The notes: generated from the letters alone by a model not told the origin. DNA of 64,000 nucleotides from Paraburkholderia sp. IMGN_8 (GCF_038050405.1 NZ_CP150900.1:2294001-2358000), one strand, 5' to 3'; positions 45,011 to 56,212 are shown, counted from the stretch's first letter. Made by a program: numbers and translations.

Positions 45011-46747
45011 TCAGAATGTCTGCCAGTGCTCAGCACCGGTATCTGTCGCGGCCGCGGCGTCCCTGTCTGTGGTCATGGCTGGCGTCGTCTTCGTCTTTGT
45101 CGACGTTGCATGAGGGGGCGTGCGAACTGTCGGTGCCGGCCGACGCGATTCGTTCCGCGGGGCGACCACTCGGGACGCGGATGGCCCCGTATCTTCAATC
45201 CTGAAGACGGCCACGGCCTCACGCAACTCCTGGGCCTGCTGGGCCATCGACTGCGTAGCGGCCGCGGCTTCTTCGACGAGCGCGGCGTTCTGCTGGGTCA
45301 CCTGGTCCATCTGGCTGACCGCCTGGTTCACCTGCTCGATGCCGGTGCTCTGTTCTTCCGACGCCGACGAGATTTCGCTCACAATATCGGTTACGCGCTT
45401 CACTGACTCGACGATTTCGTTGATCGTGGTGCCCGCTTCCTCGACGAGCTTCGAGCCGGCGTCCACCCGATTCACAGACTCGCTGATCAGGTCCTTGATT
45501 TCCTTGGCCGCAGTGGCGCTGCGTTGGGCGAGCGTGCGGACCTCTCCGGCCACGACGGCAAATCCCCGACCCTGTTCGCCGGCGCGGGCCGCCTCGACCG
45601 CCGCGTTGAGCGCCAGGATGTTGGTCTGGAACGCGATGCCCTCGATCACGTTGATGATCTCGGACATTTTGGCTGAGCTGCCAGAGATCTCTTGCATCGT
45701 GTCGACGACACGCCCGACCACTTCGCCACCGCGCCGTGCGATGCCCGACGCTGCGCTGGCCAGCGTGGTTGCCTGTCTTGCGTTATTCGCGTTATGACGG
45801 ACCGTGCTGGTCAGCTCTTCCATGCTGGAGGCGGTTTCCTCCAGTGACGCCGCCTGCTCTTCAGTGCGCTGAGACAGATCGGTGTTGCCCTGGGCGATTT
45901 CGCCGGCAGCAACTGAGATCGACTCGCTGGAGGTCTGGATGCCCCGCACGATTCTGGTCAACTGGTCTTTCATGGCACCCAGTGAGAACATCAGGCTGCT
46001 GCAATCGCCCGCCTTCAACCGGACCACCGTGAGCAGGTTGCCGTCCGCGATGTCGCTGGCGAGTGCCGCCGCGTCGCGTGGCTCCCCCCCAAGCTGCTGT
46101 GCCAGACCGCGCGCAATGACCAGCGCCAACGCCAGTGCAATTACCGTTGCGATGACGATCAGTCCGACCACCAGGGCAACAGCATGCGAATACGCACGGT
46201 CTGCCGCCTCGCCTTCCCGGGCCGCCCCCGCGACGTTGACGTCGACGATCGTCTTGATGTCTTTTTCCATGGCCCCGCGAATCTCACCCAACTGACCTCG
46301 TAACAGGTCTATCGCGTCGGCCTGCTTGCTCTCTTTCACCAGGGCCCGGAGTTGCTGATCGAGGTCCAGGTATTGCGGCATGAGTCTCTGAATGTCTGCG
46401 TAGGCGGCTTTCTCCTCCGGCTCGGTGATAAGCTTCTCGTATTCGGCCGCGGGACGCCGGTAGTCTGCGAATCCCGCCTCGATCCGGGTTTCCGCTTCTT
46501 GGGCTTGGGCTGGCGTCAGCGACGAGGCGGCCCGGAATTCGGCGAGGCGAATCGCGCGGAGGCCGGACTGCATCTGCAGGCTGCTGCGCACGGAAGGTAG
46601 CCAGTTGTCACGTAGCTGCGCCACATGATTGTTTTCAGCGCTCACCTCGAAGAGGCTCAACGCACCCAGACCGATCAGCAGAGCGATCACAGCAGAGAAG
46701 CCCAGCATCAGCTGGGTCAATACCCTAAGATTTTTCAGAGATGGCAC
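45011..46747 (-). CDS. Methyl-accepting chemotaxis protein with 4-helix-bundle sensor and CheR tail
   Basis: The 578-residue receptor begins [20 protein letters not shown] with a first membrane helix, then a 4HB_MCP periplasmic domain ([20 protein letters not shown]), a second helix ([20 protein letters not shown]), HAMP, and the signalling hairpin ([20 protein letters not shown]). It ends EHWQTF, close to the NWETF pentapeptide that tethers CheR and CheB, after a 50-residue flexible Thr/Pro/Ala linker. The start is GTG 46747, with GGGA about 8 bases upstream. It leads a two-gene unit with the 98-residue protein. Confidence 0.9.
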   Translation of the reverse strand: MPSLKNLRVLTQLMLGFSAVIALLIGLGALSLFEVSAENNHVAQLRDNWLPSVRSSLQMQSGLRAIRLAEFRAASSLTPAQAQEAETRIEAGFADYRRPAAEYEKLITEPEEKAAYADIQRLMPQYLDLDQQLRALVKESKQADAIDLLRGQLGEIRGAMEKDIKTIVDVNVAGAAREGEAADRAYSHAVALVVGLIVIATVIALALALVIARGLAQQLGGEPRDAAALASDIADGNLLTVVRLKAGDCSSLMFSLGAMKDQLTRIVRGIQTSSESISVAAGEIAQGNTDLSQRTEEQAASLEETASSMEELTSTVRHNANNARQATTLASAASGIARRGGEVVGRVVDTMQEISGSSAKMSEIINVIEGIAFQTNILALNAAVEAARAGEQGRGFAVVAGEVRTLAQRSATAAKEIKDLISESVNRVDAGSKLVEEAGTTINEIVESVKRVTDIVSEISSASEEQSTGIEQVNQAVSQMDQVTQQNAALVEEAAAATQSMAQQAQELREAVAVFRIEDTGPSASRVVAPRNESRRPAPTVRTPPHATSTKTKTTPAMTTDRDAAAATDTGAEHWQTF

Positions 46748-47264
46748 AGTAAATTCCCTCGGTATTTGATTTTTTGAGATTCTGACAAATTGTATTTTTA
46801 ATATAATAACGACACGGCAAAACCAAACTTGACCCCAAACTGCTTGTTTGAAAGTCTTTGGACAAAATGGGTGGTGGTATTAATTCAAGTGTCCGGCGGA
46901 TCGAACGCAAAACTGCTGCCCCGGCCAGCGCCAGGCATCGCGCCCGCTTGACATGAAGTCTGTGAACGCCGACGCGGCAACACGCAACGGCTGACTTCTC
47001 GTCTAAATTTGCGGATCTCAGCCATGAGTGGCTGCAATTCTTCTAAGTTCGGGTGTTCGTAGTAGTTAGCCGAGAGGCGGTGATGGGTCGACTACCGCCG
47101 GTCGCGACCTCGCGGCCGGCTCACCTGACCTGAAGTTTCGGCTTACCATGGTTGGCACTGGCGCAGGCTCTGTTAACTTCGACGGGACCCATACGGACGC
47201 CCGTCGACTCGGCAGCGCGGATCGCGCGGCGTGACGATCGAGCGCGAAACAAGGAGGGTGCACG
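46748..47264. other. 517-base gap, promoter region of the chemoreceptor
   Basis: The left end is AT-rich (about 46780-46815), suiting a promoter for the receptor gene. The rest up to AGGAGGG before the dioxygenase start shows only overlapping short frames. I see no gene or repeat. Confidence 0.4.
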
Positions 47265-47879
47265 ATGCGCGCACGAAGTGTGAACCACGGGCGGCGCGAT
47301 TTTCTTCGCAGGTCGGGTGCGGTGCCGTCCACGTTGCTGCTGTTGGCGCTCGGAAAAACCGACGAAGGCCGGGCCGACGCAGTTTCACCGACGCCCGCCT
47401 GCGACGACGGTCACGGACCGACGCCGCGGCAGACGGCAGGCCCGTTCTTCCTGCCGCACTCGCCGCAACGCGCATCGTTGCTCGAACCGGGGATCAATGG
47501 ATCGAAGATCGTCCTGACCGGGCAGGTGCTGTCGACACGATGCAGGGCGGTGTCCGGGGCTTTGCTCGATTTCTGGCACGCTAATGACGCCGGGGAATAC
47601 GACGCCGAGGGGTTCCGGCTGCGCGGTCACCAATTCGCCGACAGCGAGGGACGCTACCGCCTCGAGACCATCGTGCCGGGTCTGTATCCGGGACGCACAC
47701 GACACTTCCATGTGACGGTGCAAGCGCCGAACGGGCCTACCCTCACGACCCAACTTTACTTTCCGGGCGAGCAGCGCAACGCTCGCGATTTCCTGTTTGA
47801 TCGCCGGCTGCTGATGACGATCGACGACCACGGCGGGCGCAAGGCGGCCCGGTTCGATTTCGTGCTCGCGTTCGCGTAG
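47265..47879 (+). CDS. Tat-exported intradiol ring-cleavage dioxygenase-like protein
   Basis: The 204-residue protein carries a twin-arginine signal (GRRDFLRRSGAVPSTLLLLAL). The body has the intradiol Fe(III) ligands at the usual spacing: Tyr112 (WHANDAGEYDAEG), Tyr141 (GLYPGRT), His147 and His149 (RHFHV). At about 160 mature residues it is shorter than catechol or protocatechuate enzymes and lacks their N-terminal linker domain, like the small exported group. AGGAGGG lies before ATG 47265. Substrate unknown; export means it acts in the periplasm. Confidence 0.83.
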   Translation: MRARSVNHGRRDFLRRSGAVPSTLLLLALGKTDEGRADAVSPTPACDDGHGPTPRQTAGPFFLPHSPQRASLLEPGINGSKIVLTGQVLSTRCRAVSGALLDFWHANDAGEYDAEGFRLRGHQFADSEGRYRLETIVPGLYPGRTRHFHVTVQAPNGPTLTTQLYFPGEQRNARDFLFDRRLLMTIDDHGGRKAARFDFVLAFA

Positions 47880-47921
47880 CGCAAGTCACGGATTTCGATG
47901 GCGCCCAGGATCTCATTCCGG

Positions 47922-49554
<1,633 letters not shown>

Positions 49555-49989
49555 GCACGGCTGGCGTAGACCGGTTAAAACTGTCGCCGTTGCGACAGTA
49601 AATGTGTCACCGGCGACGGCCGGTTCGTGGAGCGACTCGCGAGTTTCACCGCTGTCGGCTGGCGGTCGGAACACAAGCCGGTAGTCGTCCGGTGCCGCGC
49701 GCGATGGCGACGTCTCAATGCGGACGTTGGTGGGCGCTGTCGTGCGGACACTCGAAGGTCGGCTCTACTCGGACAGGGGGCGCTTAGCCGGCCGCTACGC
49801 TGTCACGTCGTCGGCCGAAGCGTACATTTGCGCAGCGCGGCAACGGACGCCATGCCGATGTCCGCTTCTGCTGCTCCTCCAGAAATGTCGGTGCTTTGCT
49901 GTGCTTTTGTCAATGGCAGGTCAAATACGGTGACGATATCTGAGACTCACCTCTACTTCTCGGCGGGCAGGTTCGTCGCATTTTTCTGT
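49555..49989. other. Gap after hmp without a recognised gene
   Basis: Apart from the hairpin at 49581 there are only short frames on both strands. The start of the DUF4157-like frame lies further right, on the minus strand. Confidence 0.35.
49581..49598 (-). terminator. Short hairpin after hmp
   Basis: CTGTCGC and GCGACAG form a perfect 7-bp stem with a CGTT loop, 26 bases after the hmp stop. No U-run follows on the plus strand; on the minus strand TTTT follows. It could terminate weakly or be a processing hairpin. Confidence 0.3.
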
Positions 49990-50268
49990 TCACTGACTGG
50001 CCGCCGAAGGTGCAAGTTCGCTTCCCCTGCGCTGCACGTCCGAGTTCACAATGTGCCCTCCCGCGCGATTTCCGATCGTCCGCTGCAGGCTCAGGAGGGA
50101 AGCTGGTGAAGCGCGGTTGGGAGTGGCGTTCGCCCCCTCTCGAGAGCCAGCCGGCCTTGATGTCGGAACCGGTTGTAACTCGGCGTTCGGGCCGGATCGT
50201 GCTGCGCACACAACGCCCTTGCTGTCGCCGACCGTTTGGTAGCTTGGCTGGCTGATTCTCTCAGTCAT
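49990..50268 (-). CDS. Short protein with a DUF4157-type motif
   Basis: The 92-residue frame contains LLSLQRTIGNRAGG, the LQRxIGNRAV motif found at the N-terminus of DUF4157 and other cargo/toxin proteins of extracellular contractile injection systems. The remaining sequence is disordered-looking and Ser/Ala/Pro-rich. Downstream no toxin domain follows. GAGG lies 7 bases before the start. It may be a truncated cargo gene. Confidence 0.35.
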   Translation of the reverse strand: MTERISQPSYQTVGDSKGVVCAARSGPNAELQPVPTSRPAGSREGANATPNRASPASLLSLQRTIGNRAGGHIVNSDVQRRGSELAPSAASQ

Positions 50269-50413
50269 TCTTTTGCCTCGCCGAGTTTCCAGGTTAAAGC
50301 AGCTGGAGCGCCCGTCGATTTTCGTCGGCGTTGCCCTATCGCCACAAGCATCGATTCTTGGAGGTCAAGGTACCAGCTAGGGTATGCGCAGGCAGTTTGC
50401 TGGGTGGCAGGCA

Positions 50414-51754
50414 TTAATCGTCGTCCTCCTCATGCTCACGATGTTTCCAGCCCTTGTGCCAGCCATTGTCGTGCCATTGCCGGCGGTCCCTGTACTCGGC
50501 CTCATATCCGTGGCCGTAGGCAACGGGCGCTTGCGCGTACACGATGGGAGGCTCCTGATACACGGCTGGGGGGCGCTCGTATACGACGGGAGCCGCTTCA
50601 AAGACGACGGTTGGCGGCGCTTCATACACGGGAACGTATCGCGCCGAACGGAGGCGATCCCGCGTGGCGAAATCGCCCGCACGACCAGGCCGCCCCGTAA
50701 CAAACTGCGGTGCAGCGAAATCCCGGGAAGGCACAGCGCCGTAATCGAACGGAGCGGAAGGTGCGTGCCGGGCGATCTCAGCACGGGAAACTGCAGTTCC
50801 GCGAGAAGAAGCCGACGATGATGGCGCGCCACGACCGGACGAAGACGTCTGTCGCCTTGGCGGTGTCGATCGGGTGATGCCGAGCGCCTGCCGCACGCTC
50901 GCCATAAAGTGCGACGCCCAATTCCCGCGATTTTGGGGCACGCCGTTGCCCCCTTTGCCAGGCCGCCCTGTAGCTGGCCGCGGTGCAGCAGAACCCCGGG
51001 AAGGTGCCGCGCGGCGGTCGAACGAAGTGGAAGGCGTAGGCGGGGCGAGTTCGGTACGGGCGATTGCGGTTGCGCGAGCAGAAGTTGCGGTTGACGGCTT
51101 GACCGGACCGGACGAAGACACTTGTTGCGTCGGCGATGCCGGTCCGGTTATCCCGAGCACCTGCTGTGTGCTCGCCTTCGATTCGACGTGGGCGCTCTGA
51201 TCATGGTTGGGCCAGACATCATACGTGACGGCACCCACGACCCCCACGACCCCGAAGGCCAATGCGCTTGCCGACGCAACCCAAAGCTCGGTGCGTCCGA
51301 ACAGCGTAGGCGGTGCGGCCGGTACTGGATCAACTGCAAGATTGGCGTACACAGCCAGGCTACCTGAACCCAGATGCAGCAACCCCGGCCGTCCGGGCAC
51401 GGCGCCGGCCTTCGATTCATTTCGTCTGATCTGTCGATAGACTTTGCTCACACTTGTGTGCAGCAGAGGGAACCTCCTGAAGAGGATGATGAGCGAAACG
51501 ATCACGCACATCAGCGTGTTGGCCAGATTCATCCAGAACATCCCATTCGGAATTCCCCGGCTCATCTCGAGGAGCATGAGTGCGAACGTGCCATTGCTGA
51601 GAGCCCAGCTTGCCCAACTGAGCAGACTGTGGCTGCGCACGTCTGCTTCCCTCGCGAGGAGTTTTCCGATGGTCGGAAGGTACGTCAGGATGCGCGCCCC
51701 ATTCCAGAACAGGAACATCGCGCTAAGAGCCTGGATGTAGAGTTCGTGAGACAT
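50414..51754 (-). CDS. Membrane protein with PQ-loop-like N-terminus and long Pro/Ala/Ser tail
   Basis: The 446-residue protein has about three N-terminal membrane segments (LYIQALSAMFLFWNGARILT, LSWASWALSNGTFALMLLEM, FWMNLANTLMCVIVSLIILF), like PQ-loop/SWEET-type half-transporters. A single helix (ELWVASASALAFGVVGVVGA) follows, then more than 200 residues of low complexity, and a C-terminal His/Trp/Asp/Glu-rich end (WHKGWKHREHEEDDD). Start 51754 has GGGAG 5 bases upstream. No known protein combines these parts; a regulatory or metal-binding tail is guessed. Confidence 0.7.
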   Translation of the reverse strand: MSHELYIQALSAMFLFWNGARILTYLPTIGKLLAREADVRSHSLLSWASWALSNGTFALMLLEMSRGIPNGMFWMNLANTLMCVIVSLIILFRRFPLLHTSVSKVYRQIRRNESKAGAVPGRPGLLHLGSGSLAVYANLAVDPVPAAPPTLFGRTELWVASASALAFGVVGVVGAVTYDVWPNHDQSAHVESKASTQQVLGITGPASPTQQVSSSGPVKPSTATSARATAIARTELAPPTPSTSFDRRAAPSRGSAAPRPATGRPGKGGNGVPQNRGNWASHFMASVRQALGITRSTPPRRQTSSSGRGAPSSSASSRGTAVSRAEIARHAPSAPFDYGAVPSRDFAAPQFVTGRPGRAGDFATRDRLRSARYVPVYEAPPTVVFEAAPVVYERPPAVYQEPPIVYAQAPVAYGHGYEAEYRDRRQWHDNGWHKGWKHREHEEDDD

Positions 51755-52219
51755 CTCGACTCCCTTGCCATGCATGGCAGGCCGGCTCCGGCCACTACGA
51801 TCATCCGCATCGTCTAGTCGCCAACATTGAGATTAGGCATGAAAAGCATGCCAACACCGCGTCCGGTCGCCCGTCCGGTGGTCCGATTTGCCGGCCGCGT
51901 GGGTAGCAACGTTTTCATAGCGCACCGGCTCATGATAGAAAACTTGTCGGAACATCGCTGCTCCCCGTCTTCTATCGCCTATGGATGTGCTGAACGAGCC
52001 GGTGAATCGGTGAATCTGAGACGTCCCGGCGACTTGAAGGTGGACAAGTCGCAGCACCGAGGGTGCGCCTTCTCGTTCGGGTCACTGGAGATAGACGTTT
52101 GTCAGCTTCCGTCGAACGGCAGCAGCAGATTCAAGCCGGCTATCCGCTAACCTTTCCCTTGTCGGACACCTGACCTCGTGGGTCTTCCCGCGAATGACGA
52201 GGACTCGCTGACTCGGTGT
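51755..52219. other. 465-base gap, nothing recognised
   Basis: Overlapping frames on both strands of 65-110 codons are present, none with a start signal or similarity. The promoter of the membrane-protein gene (minus) probably lies at its left end. Confidence 0.35.
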
Positions 52220-52627
52220 TTACTCGTCACGCATGAAAATGCGGATCGACGCCCAGAGGACAGTAGCGATTAGCTGTACCACGGTCATGCCAATCATGTC
52301 CGGCTCAAACGAGCCCGTCTTGTCTCGGGGAAAGCCCACCAGATAGGGACCGACAAAGGCGCCGAACGCGCCGATCGAGTTGATCAAGGCCAGACCACCA
52401 GCCGCTGGCTGACCGGACAGGATGCGCCTCGGCATCATAGAGAAAATCGTACAGGCAGGGATCGTGCGGACGAGGGCGGCGGTAATGCCAGTAATGCCGA
52501 TCAATTGATGAACATCCACTGCCAGTCGGCCAGGCCGAGTACGCCAGTTCAACCGGCGCAACCACGCTGAGACCCGGCCACCGATGAGCGAGGAAATCGG
52601 CGTCGACACCGTGAACCAGGCGAGCAC
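52220..52627 (-). pseudogene. 3' fragment of an MFS transporter gene
   Basis: The frame reads RRILSGQPAAGGLALINSIG and AFGAFVGPYLVGFPRDKTGS, FEPDMIGMTVVQLIA: the last four helices of an ACS-family MFS carrier. The first part is out of frame and decayed, and a start at 52627 has no promoter-like context. It is a truncated remnant at the edge of the island. Confidence 0.7.
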
Positions 52628-52875
52628 TGGGTTCGGTACTGCGCGGGAACAGGCATTTCACATGCGTGCGCCTTTGTAGGACACTCGGATGGCTGCTCTG
52701 CTCTGGAAAGGTGCCGTTGAGGTTCGCCGACTCCAACGGCGCTTCAGGGTCGAGACGGTGGTCATCCGTCACAGTGCGGCTGGAGATGGCCGGTTGAGCA
52801 CGAATAGGACTGCGCCGGAAAGCGGCCGCACGAACCCATACGTAGCATCGTTTCGTGCGGCCGGCATTGGCCGCG

Positions 52876-53490
52876 CTAGATTTCAGTCTGCTCCGAGATT
52901 TCAAGCGCGTCGTCGACTTCGATGCCAAGGTATCTGATTGTGCTTTCAATCTTGCTATGGCCGAGCAACAACTGGACGGCCCTGAGGTTCTTCGTGCGTT
53001 TGTAAATCAAAGTTGCCTTGGTACGGCGCATGGAATGTGTGCCGTAGACCGTCGGGTCAAGTCCAGCCGCGCCCGCCCATCGATGTATCATCCGCGCATA
53101 TTGCCGCGTTGAAAGGTGTGGGGACGCCGATAGTCGACTGGGGAAAAGGTACTGCTCCGGCCTCAGCGCAGCCTCTTCAAGCCACACGCCGACCGCCGAC
53201 CGGGTCGACTCGGTCAGTTCGAACTGTACGGGCCGCTGCGTTTTTCGCTGAACAATTAGCGCCCGCGGTAGCACCTGATTGCCGTGAGTGACATCGCGGA
53301 CTCGCAGACTGACAAGGTCACAACCGCACAGTTTGCTGTCGATCGCAAGGTTGAACAAGGCGAGATCGCGGACAGCATGAGCGTTCTGAAGATAGATTCG
53401 GATGGCCCAAACGTCTTTGGGCCTCAGCGGCGGCTTCTGGCCGATCAACTTGCCTTTGTTCCACGCCTCACGAGTTTGTTCGGTCTTCAT
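52876..53490 (-). CDS. Short tyrosine recombinase with a changed catalytic Arg
   Basis: The 204-residue protein is a catalytic-domain-only recombinase with the family opening NKGKLIGQKPPLRPKDVWAI. It shows Lys83, His152-xx-Arg155 (THSMRRT), His178 (LGHSKIE) and Tyr187 (IRYLGIE). The site of Arg I, which the family has in SKLRGCDLV, reads SKLCGCDLV with Cys55 (TGC). One C-to-T change from CGC explains this, and it should abolish cleavage. It sits at the left border of the HEPN island. Confidence 0.8.
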   Translation of the reverse strand: MKTEQTREAWNKGKLIGQKPPLRPKDVWAIRIYLQNAHAVRDLALFNLAIDSKLCGCDLVSLRVRDVTHGNQVLPRALIVQRKTQRPVQFELTESTRSAVGVWLEEAALRPEQYLFPSRLSASPHLSTRQYARMIHRWAGAAGLDPTVYGTHSMRRTKATLIYKRTKNLRAVQLLLGHSKIESTIRYLGIEVDDALEISEQTEI

Positions 53491-53775
53491 GACGGACTCC
53501 CACAGGGATCATGGGAGTTCGATTGTGTTACCCGCCCCCGACGCCCGCTTTTGGCGGATTTGCCGGAGACTCACACTCGGCCATGAAGCGACGTTCGCTC
53601 GACGGTGACATATGACTGAAACTCGCCGCGTTTCGGTCATTCGCCCCATTTGATGCCGGCTACCCGGTCAGGAAGGTTGGACGCCACTTGAGGAACCAGT
53701 CATCCCCGATCAGTCAGGTGAGCGTGAAGCGACCTGACTACAATCGGCCGAACAATACAGACACCGAGAGCAATC
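53491..53775. other. Gap between recombinase and lipoprotein
   Basis: About 285 bases with a few short frames and no recognised feature. Its right end should hold the lipoprotein promoter. Confidence 0.35.
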
Positions 53776-54057
53776 ATGAATCTCCGAAACGTCACCAGTG
53801 CATGTTGGGCCATGACATTCATGCTTCTCGTTTCCGGCTGTCAAAACAAGCCGACCGAAGATGAACTGACGCAAGCCCTGCAAGATCGCATCGACGCCGC
53901 GTACAGCCATATCAGCGAGGCGCGCGACCAACTGAACCGACTCGATAACGACAACTGGCAAGACGTTGTATCCAAAACGCGCGAATCCACACAAGCCGCC
54001 TTTGTCGATATCGAAAACGCCCAGTACGCGCTAAAGAAACTGAAGGACGCGCAATAG
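53776..54057 (+). CDS. Small lipoprotein with helical body
   Basis: The 93-residue protein has a lipoprotein signal (AMTFMLLVSGC-QNKPTEDEL) and a heptad-patterned helix (RIDAAYSHISEARDQLNRLD, AFVDIENAQYALKKLKDAQ), suggesting a coiled coil in the periplasm or outer membrane. It is the first gene of the island after the recombinase. No family beyond this pattern. Confidence 0.75.
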   Translation: MNLRNVTSACWAMTFMLLVSGCQNKPTEDELTQALQDRIDAAYSHISEARDQLNRLDNDNWQDVVSKTRESTQAAFVDIENAQYALKKLKDAQ

Positions 54058-54107
54058 GACGGCGAGGCTCGAAATCGAGCCGCAGCACCGCTCGCGCGGG
54101 CCTGCTG

Positions 54108-54884
54108 TTAACAGTATTCGTGCCATGAGGCAAGGAACAGGCGACCGAATTCGATGACCGTTTTGCTGTCGGAAAGTACCTGTGGATGAAGTAAGACGAC
54201 GCGCGAAGCGTTGCCATCTTCAAGCGAATGGAGGAACGTAAAGCAGGGTGAACCGATGGCTTCCTGCTCTGCCCAGATGGCGTTTATGCGGTCCCAATCG
54301 ACACGTCCCACAAGCCCCTGTTTTTCGACTTCGAGAGCGTTAAATCGCTCGCATTCTTCCTTCGTCAGAACCTTCGGCGGGATATACAGTGGTATCCGGT
54401 GCGCTAACGCGTCGCGGTAGTTCTTCAGGTAGTCGGTATGCCATTGCGTCATGGCATCGGACGAAAGGCGGTCCGCCACGGTAAGCGGAAGGTGCTTTCG
54501 CGTCGCTTCCCTGAACATGCTTACATTCAGGGGACTTCCGATTGTCGGCAAAAGATTGTGTCGAAGCACGAAGGCCCACGCGGAGTTTTCGAACACCCCA
54601 TAGACGTTCATCACGAACGCATGAAGATTTATTTGAACATCATGCAGGGATTCCATCGGCAACGGTCGATCAGTGTCCGCTGGAAATAGTTCGAACATCC
54701 GTTGCATGGCACGGCCCATGACGCCAAGGCGGCGCGCAGCGCCATGACAAAGATGTTCCTTCGATGCTGCAACATCGGTTGTGTCCGCTTCGCGCAGGCA
54801 TTCAAGCGTCAGGTCGCGCATATCGGAGTGCGCGGAAACGTAGCCATCCCTGAGGTCGTTTTGCTGCTCGTCGGTATAGGGCAT
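54108..54884 (-). CDS. HEPN-motif protein 1
   Basis: The 258-residue helical protein contains KNYRDALAHRIPLYIPP with Arg157-x4-His162, the HEPN RNase signature. The start is ATG 54884; the first 30 residues (MPYTDEQQNDLRDGYVSAHS) are polar. No membrane segment. It is divergent from two further R-x4-H genes, with 257 bases between. HEPN RNases of this kind are common in toxin-antitoxin and phage-defence loci, but the family also includes other roles. Confidence 0.65.
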   Translation of the reverse strand: MPYTDEQQNDLRDGYVSAHSDMRDLTLECLREADTTDVAASKEHLCHGAARRLGVMGRAMQRMFELFPADTDRPLPMESLHDVQINLHAFVMNVYGVFENSAWAFVLRHNLLPTIGSPLNVSMFREATRKHLPLTVADRLSSDAMTQWHTDYLKNYRDALAHRIPLYIPPKVLTKEECERFNALEVEKQGLVGRVDWDRINAIWAEQEAIGSPCFTFLHSLEDGNASRVVLLHPQVLSDSKTVIEFGRLFLASWHEYC

Positions 54885-55141
54885 GGCGACTGGACTTCGA
54901 TTGACGAGCGGAAACTATATCGTACCTAGCTTTCATCGTGCCGTGTGAGTGGAAGAGCAAGCGGATGCGTGGGCTGGCTCGAATCCCGACCCTCCGCGCC
55001 GTCCGCGTGGGTCTGCGCGCCGCTCGCAATGAGTCTGCCAACGGCCAACCTCGATAGCAGATGTCCTAGGTGCAGGAGAAGGCAGCGGCGGCATCGCACG
55101 TCTGTACAATTCCCTCGCAGCCTCACTAACGGGAGAAACCC

Positions 55142-55630
55142 ATGGAGCAGGCTTACGCGGCGATCGGGCGCGCGGTGATCGCGATGCAGATGTTCGAGGC
55201 GGCCTTCGTGTCGATCCACGAAGGCTTCAAGATGATCACCGACCCCGCGTACCTTAAGGCGACGGGCGGGATGATCGAAGAGGGGCGGTACAAAAACGCG
55301 ACGGCGAACATGGTGAAGGTCCTCTCGCAGCGTGGGCAGATCGCGGCAGATCTGGAGGACCGACTCAACACCCTAATTGACCGCCGCAACGAACTAATGC
55401 ACCGCTGGTTTCTTCGCAACGGCTGGCCCGCGAACGACGACAATGACCCGGCCAGCTATGCGGACGTGATCCGGCTCGCGCAGTGGGTCCGTACCGAGGC
55501 AGATGCGATCACGCACATGATGGCGGGCTACATGCTGAAGTACGCCCATCCCGACCAGCATGAAAAGAACCCCGAGGCGGTCATGAAGGCCGTCACAGCG
55601 ATGTTCCATCGGGTTCACGTGCAGGAGTAG
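55142..55630 (+). CDS. HEPN-motif protein 2
   Basis: The 162-residue all-helical protein has the motif NTLIDRRNELMHRWFL, Arg82-x4-His87, with Asn next to Arg as often in HEPN sites. The start (MEQAYAAIGRAVIAMQMFEA) follows a GGGAGAAACCC. Its stop lies 6 bases before the next gene, whose ribosome-binding site GCAGGAG overlaps it, so the two are one transcript and probably function together. Confidence 0.7.
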   Translation: MEQAYAAIGRAVIAMQMFEAAFVSIHEGFKMITDPAYLKATGGMIEEGRYKNATANMVKVLSQRGQIAADLEDRLNTLIDRRNELMHRWFLRNGWPANDDNDPASYADVIRLAQWVRTEADAITHMMAGYMLKYAHPDQHEKNPEAVMKAVTAMFHRVHVQE

Positions 55631-55636
55631 ACGAAC

Positions 55637-56212
55637 ATGCTCGTGACAAAAATCGACGCCGCCCGACGACAACTCATTACTGCCATTCGCCCTTTCTTCG
55701 ATGGCGGCGATCCCGTTTCCGTGTACTCGCTGGCATCGAACGCATGGGAGGTCATCGATGTGCTCTGCACGAGCGCGGGCGTGGAAAGCTTCTCCAAGCA
55801 GGCCCGCGAAAACCTGCCAGGCGGACACACGCTAAAGTACTACATCAACGAGCCGTGTCGAAACTTCTTCAAGCACGCCGAGCAAGACCCCAACCCTGAT
55901 AGCTCGGTCGAACTGCGCGAGGCCAACGTTGCCGCCATCCTGTTTTTGGCAGTGGAGGATTACATACGGTTTCGGCAGGGCGGTCCAGTAGAGGCGCAGG
56001 TCTTTCAGCTGTGGTTTATCGCCGTCTTCCCGGAGAAGGTCACCGAAGATGACCCTGTGGCGCAATCAAAACTCGAAAGCACCAAACTCGCGTTTCCCGG
56101 CATCGCCACACTTGCTTCGTCCGACCAGATCGAGATGGGGCGGCAGGTACTGGAGGCCGCGCGCAAAGATGCCGGACTCACGGCTGACCCGAAAACCGAG
56201 CCAAGCCTCTGA
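55637..56212 (+). CDS. HEPN-motif protein 3
   Basis: The 191-residue helical protein has YINEPCRNFFKHAEQDPNP with Arg75-x4-His80, another HEPN-type motif, in a different sequence context from its neighbour. GCAGGAG overlaps the preceding stop, and the start is ATG 55637. It might be a paralogous partner (heterodimer) or a separate nuclease. No nucleotidyltransferase (MNT) antitoxin is encoded next to it. Confidence 0.65.
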   Translation: MLVTKIDAARRQLITAIRPFFDGGDPVSVYSLASNAWEVIDVLCTSAGVESFSKQARENLPGGHTLKYYINEPCRNFFKHAEQDPNPDSSVELREANVAAILFLAVEDYIRFRQGGPVEAQVFQLWFIAVFPEKVTEDDPVAQSKLESTKLAFPGIATLASSDQIEMGRQVLEAARKDAGLTADPKTEPSL

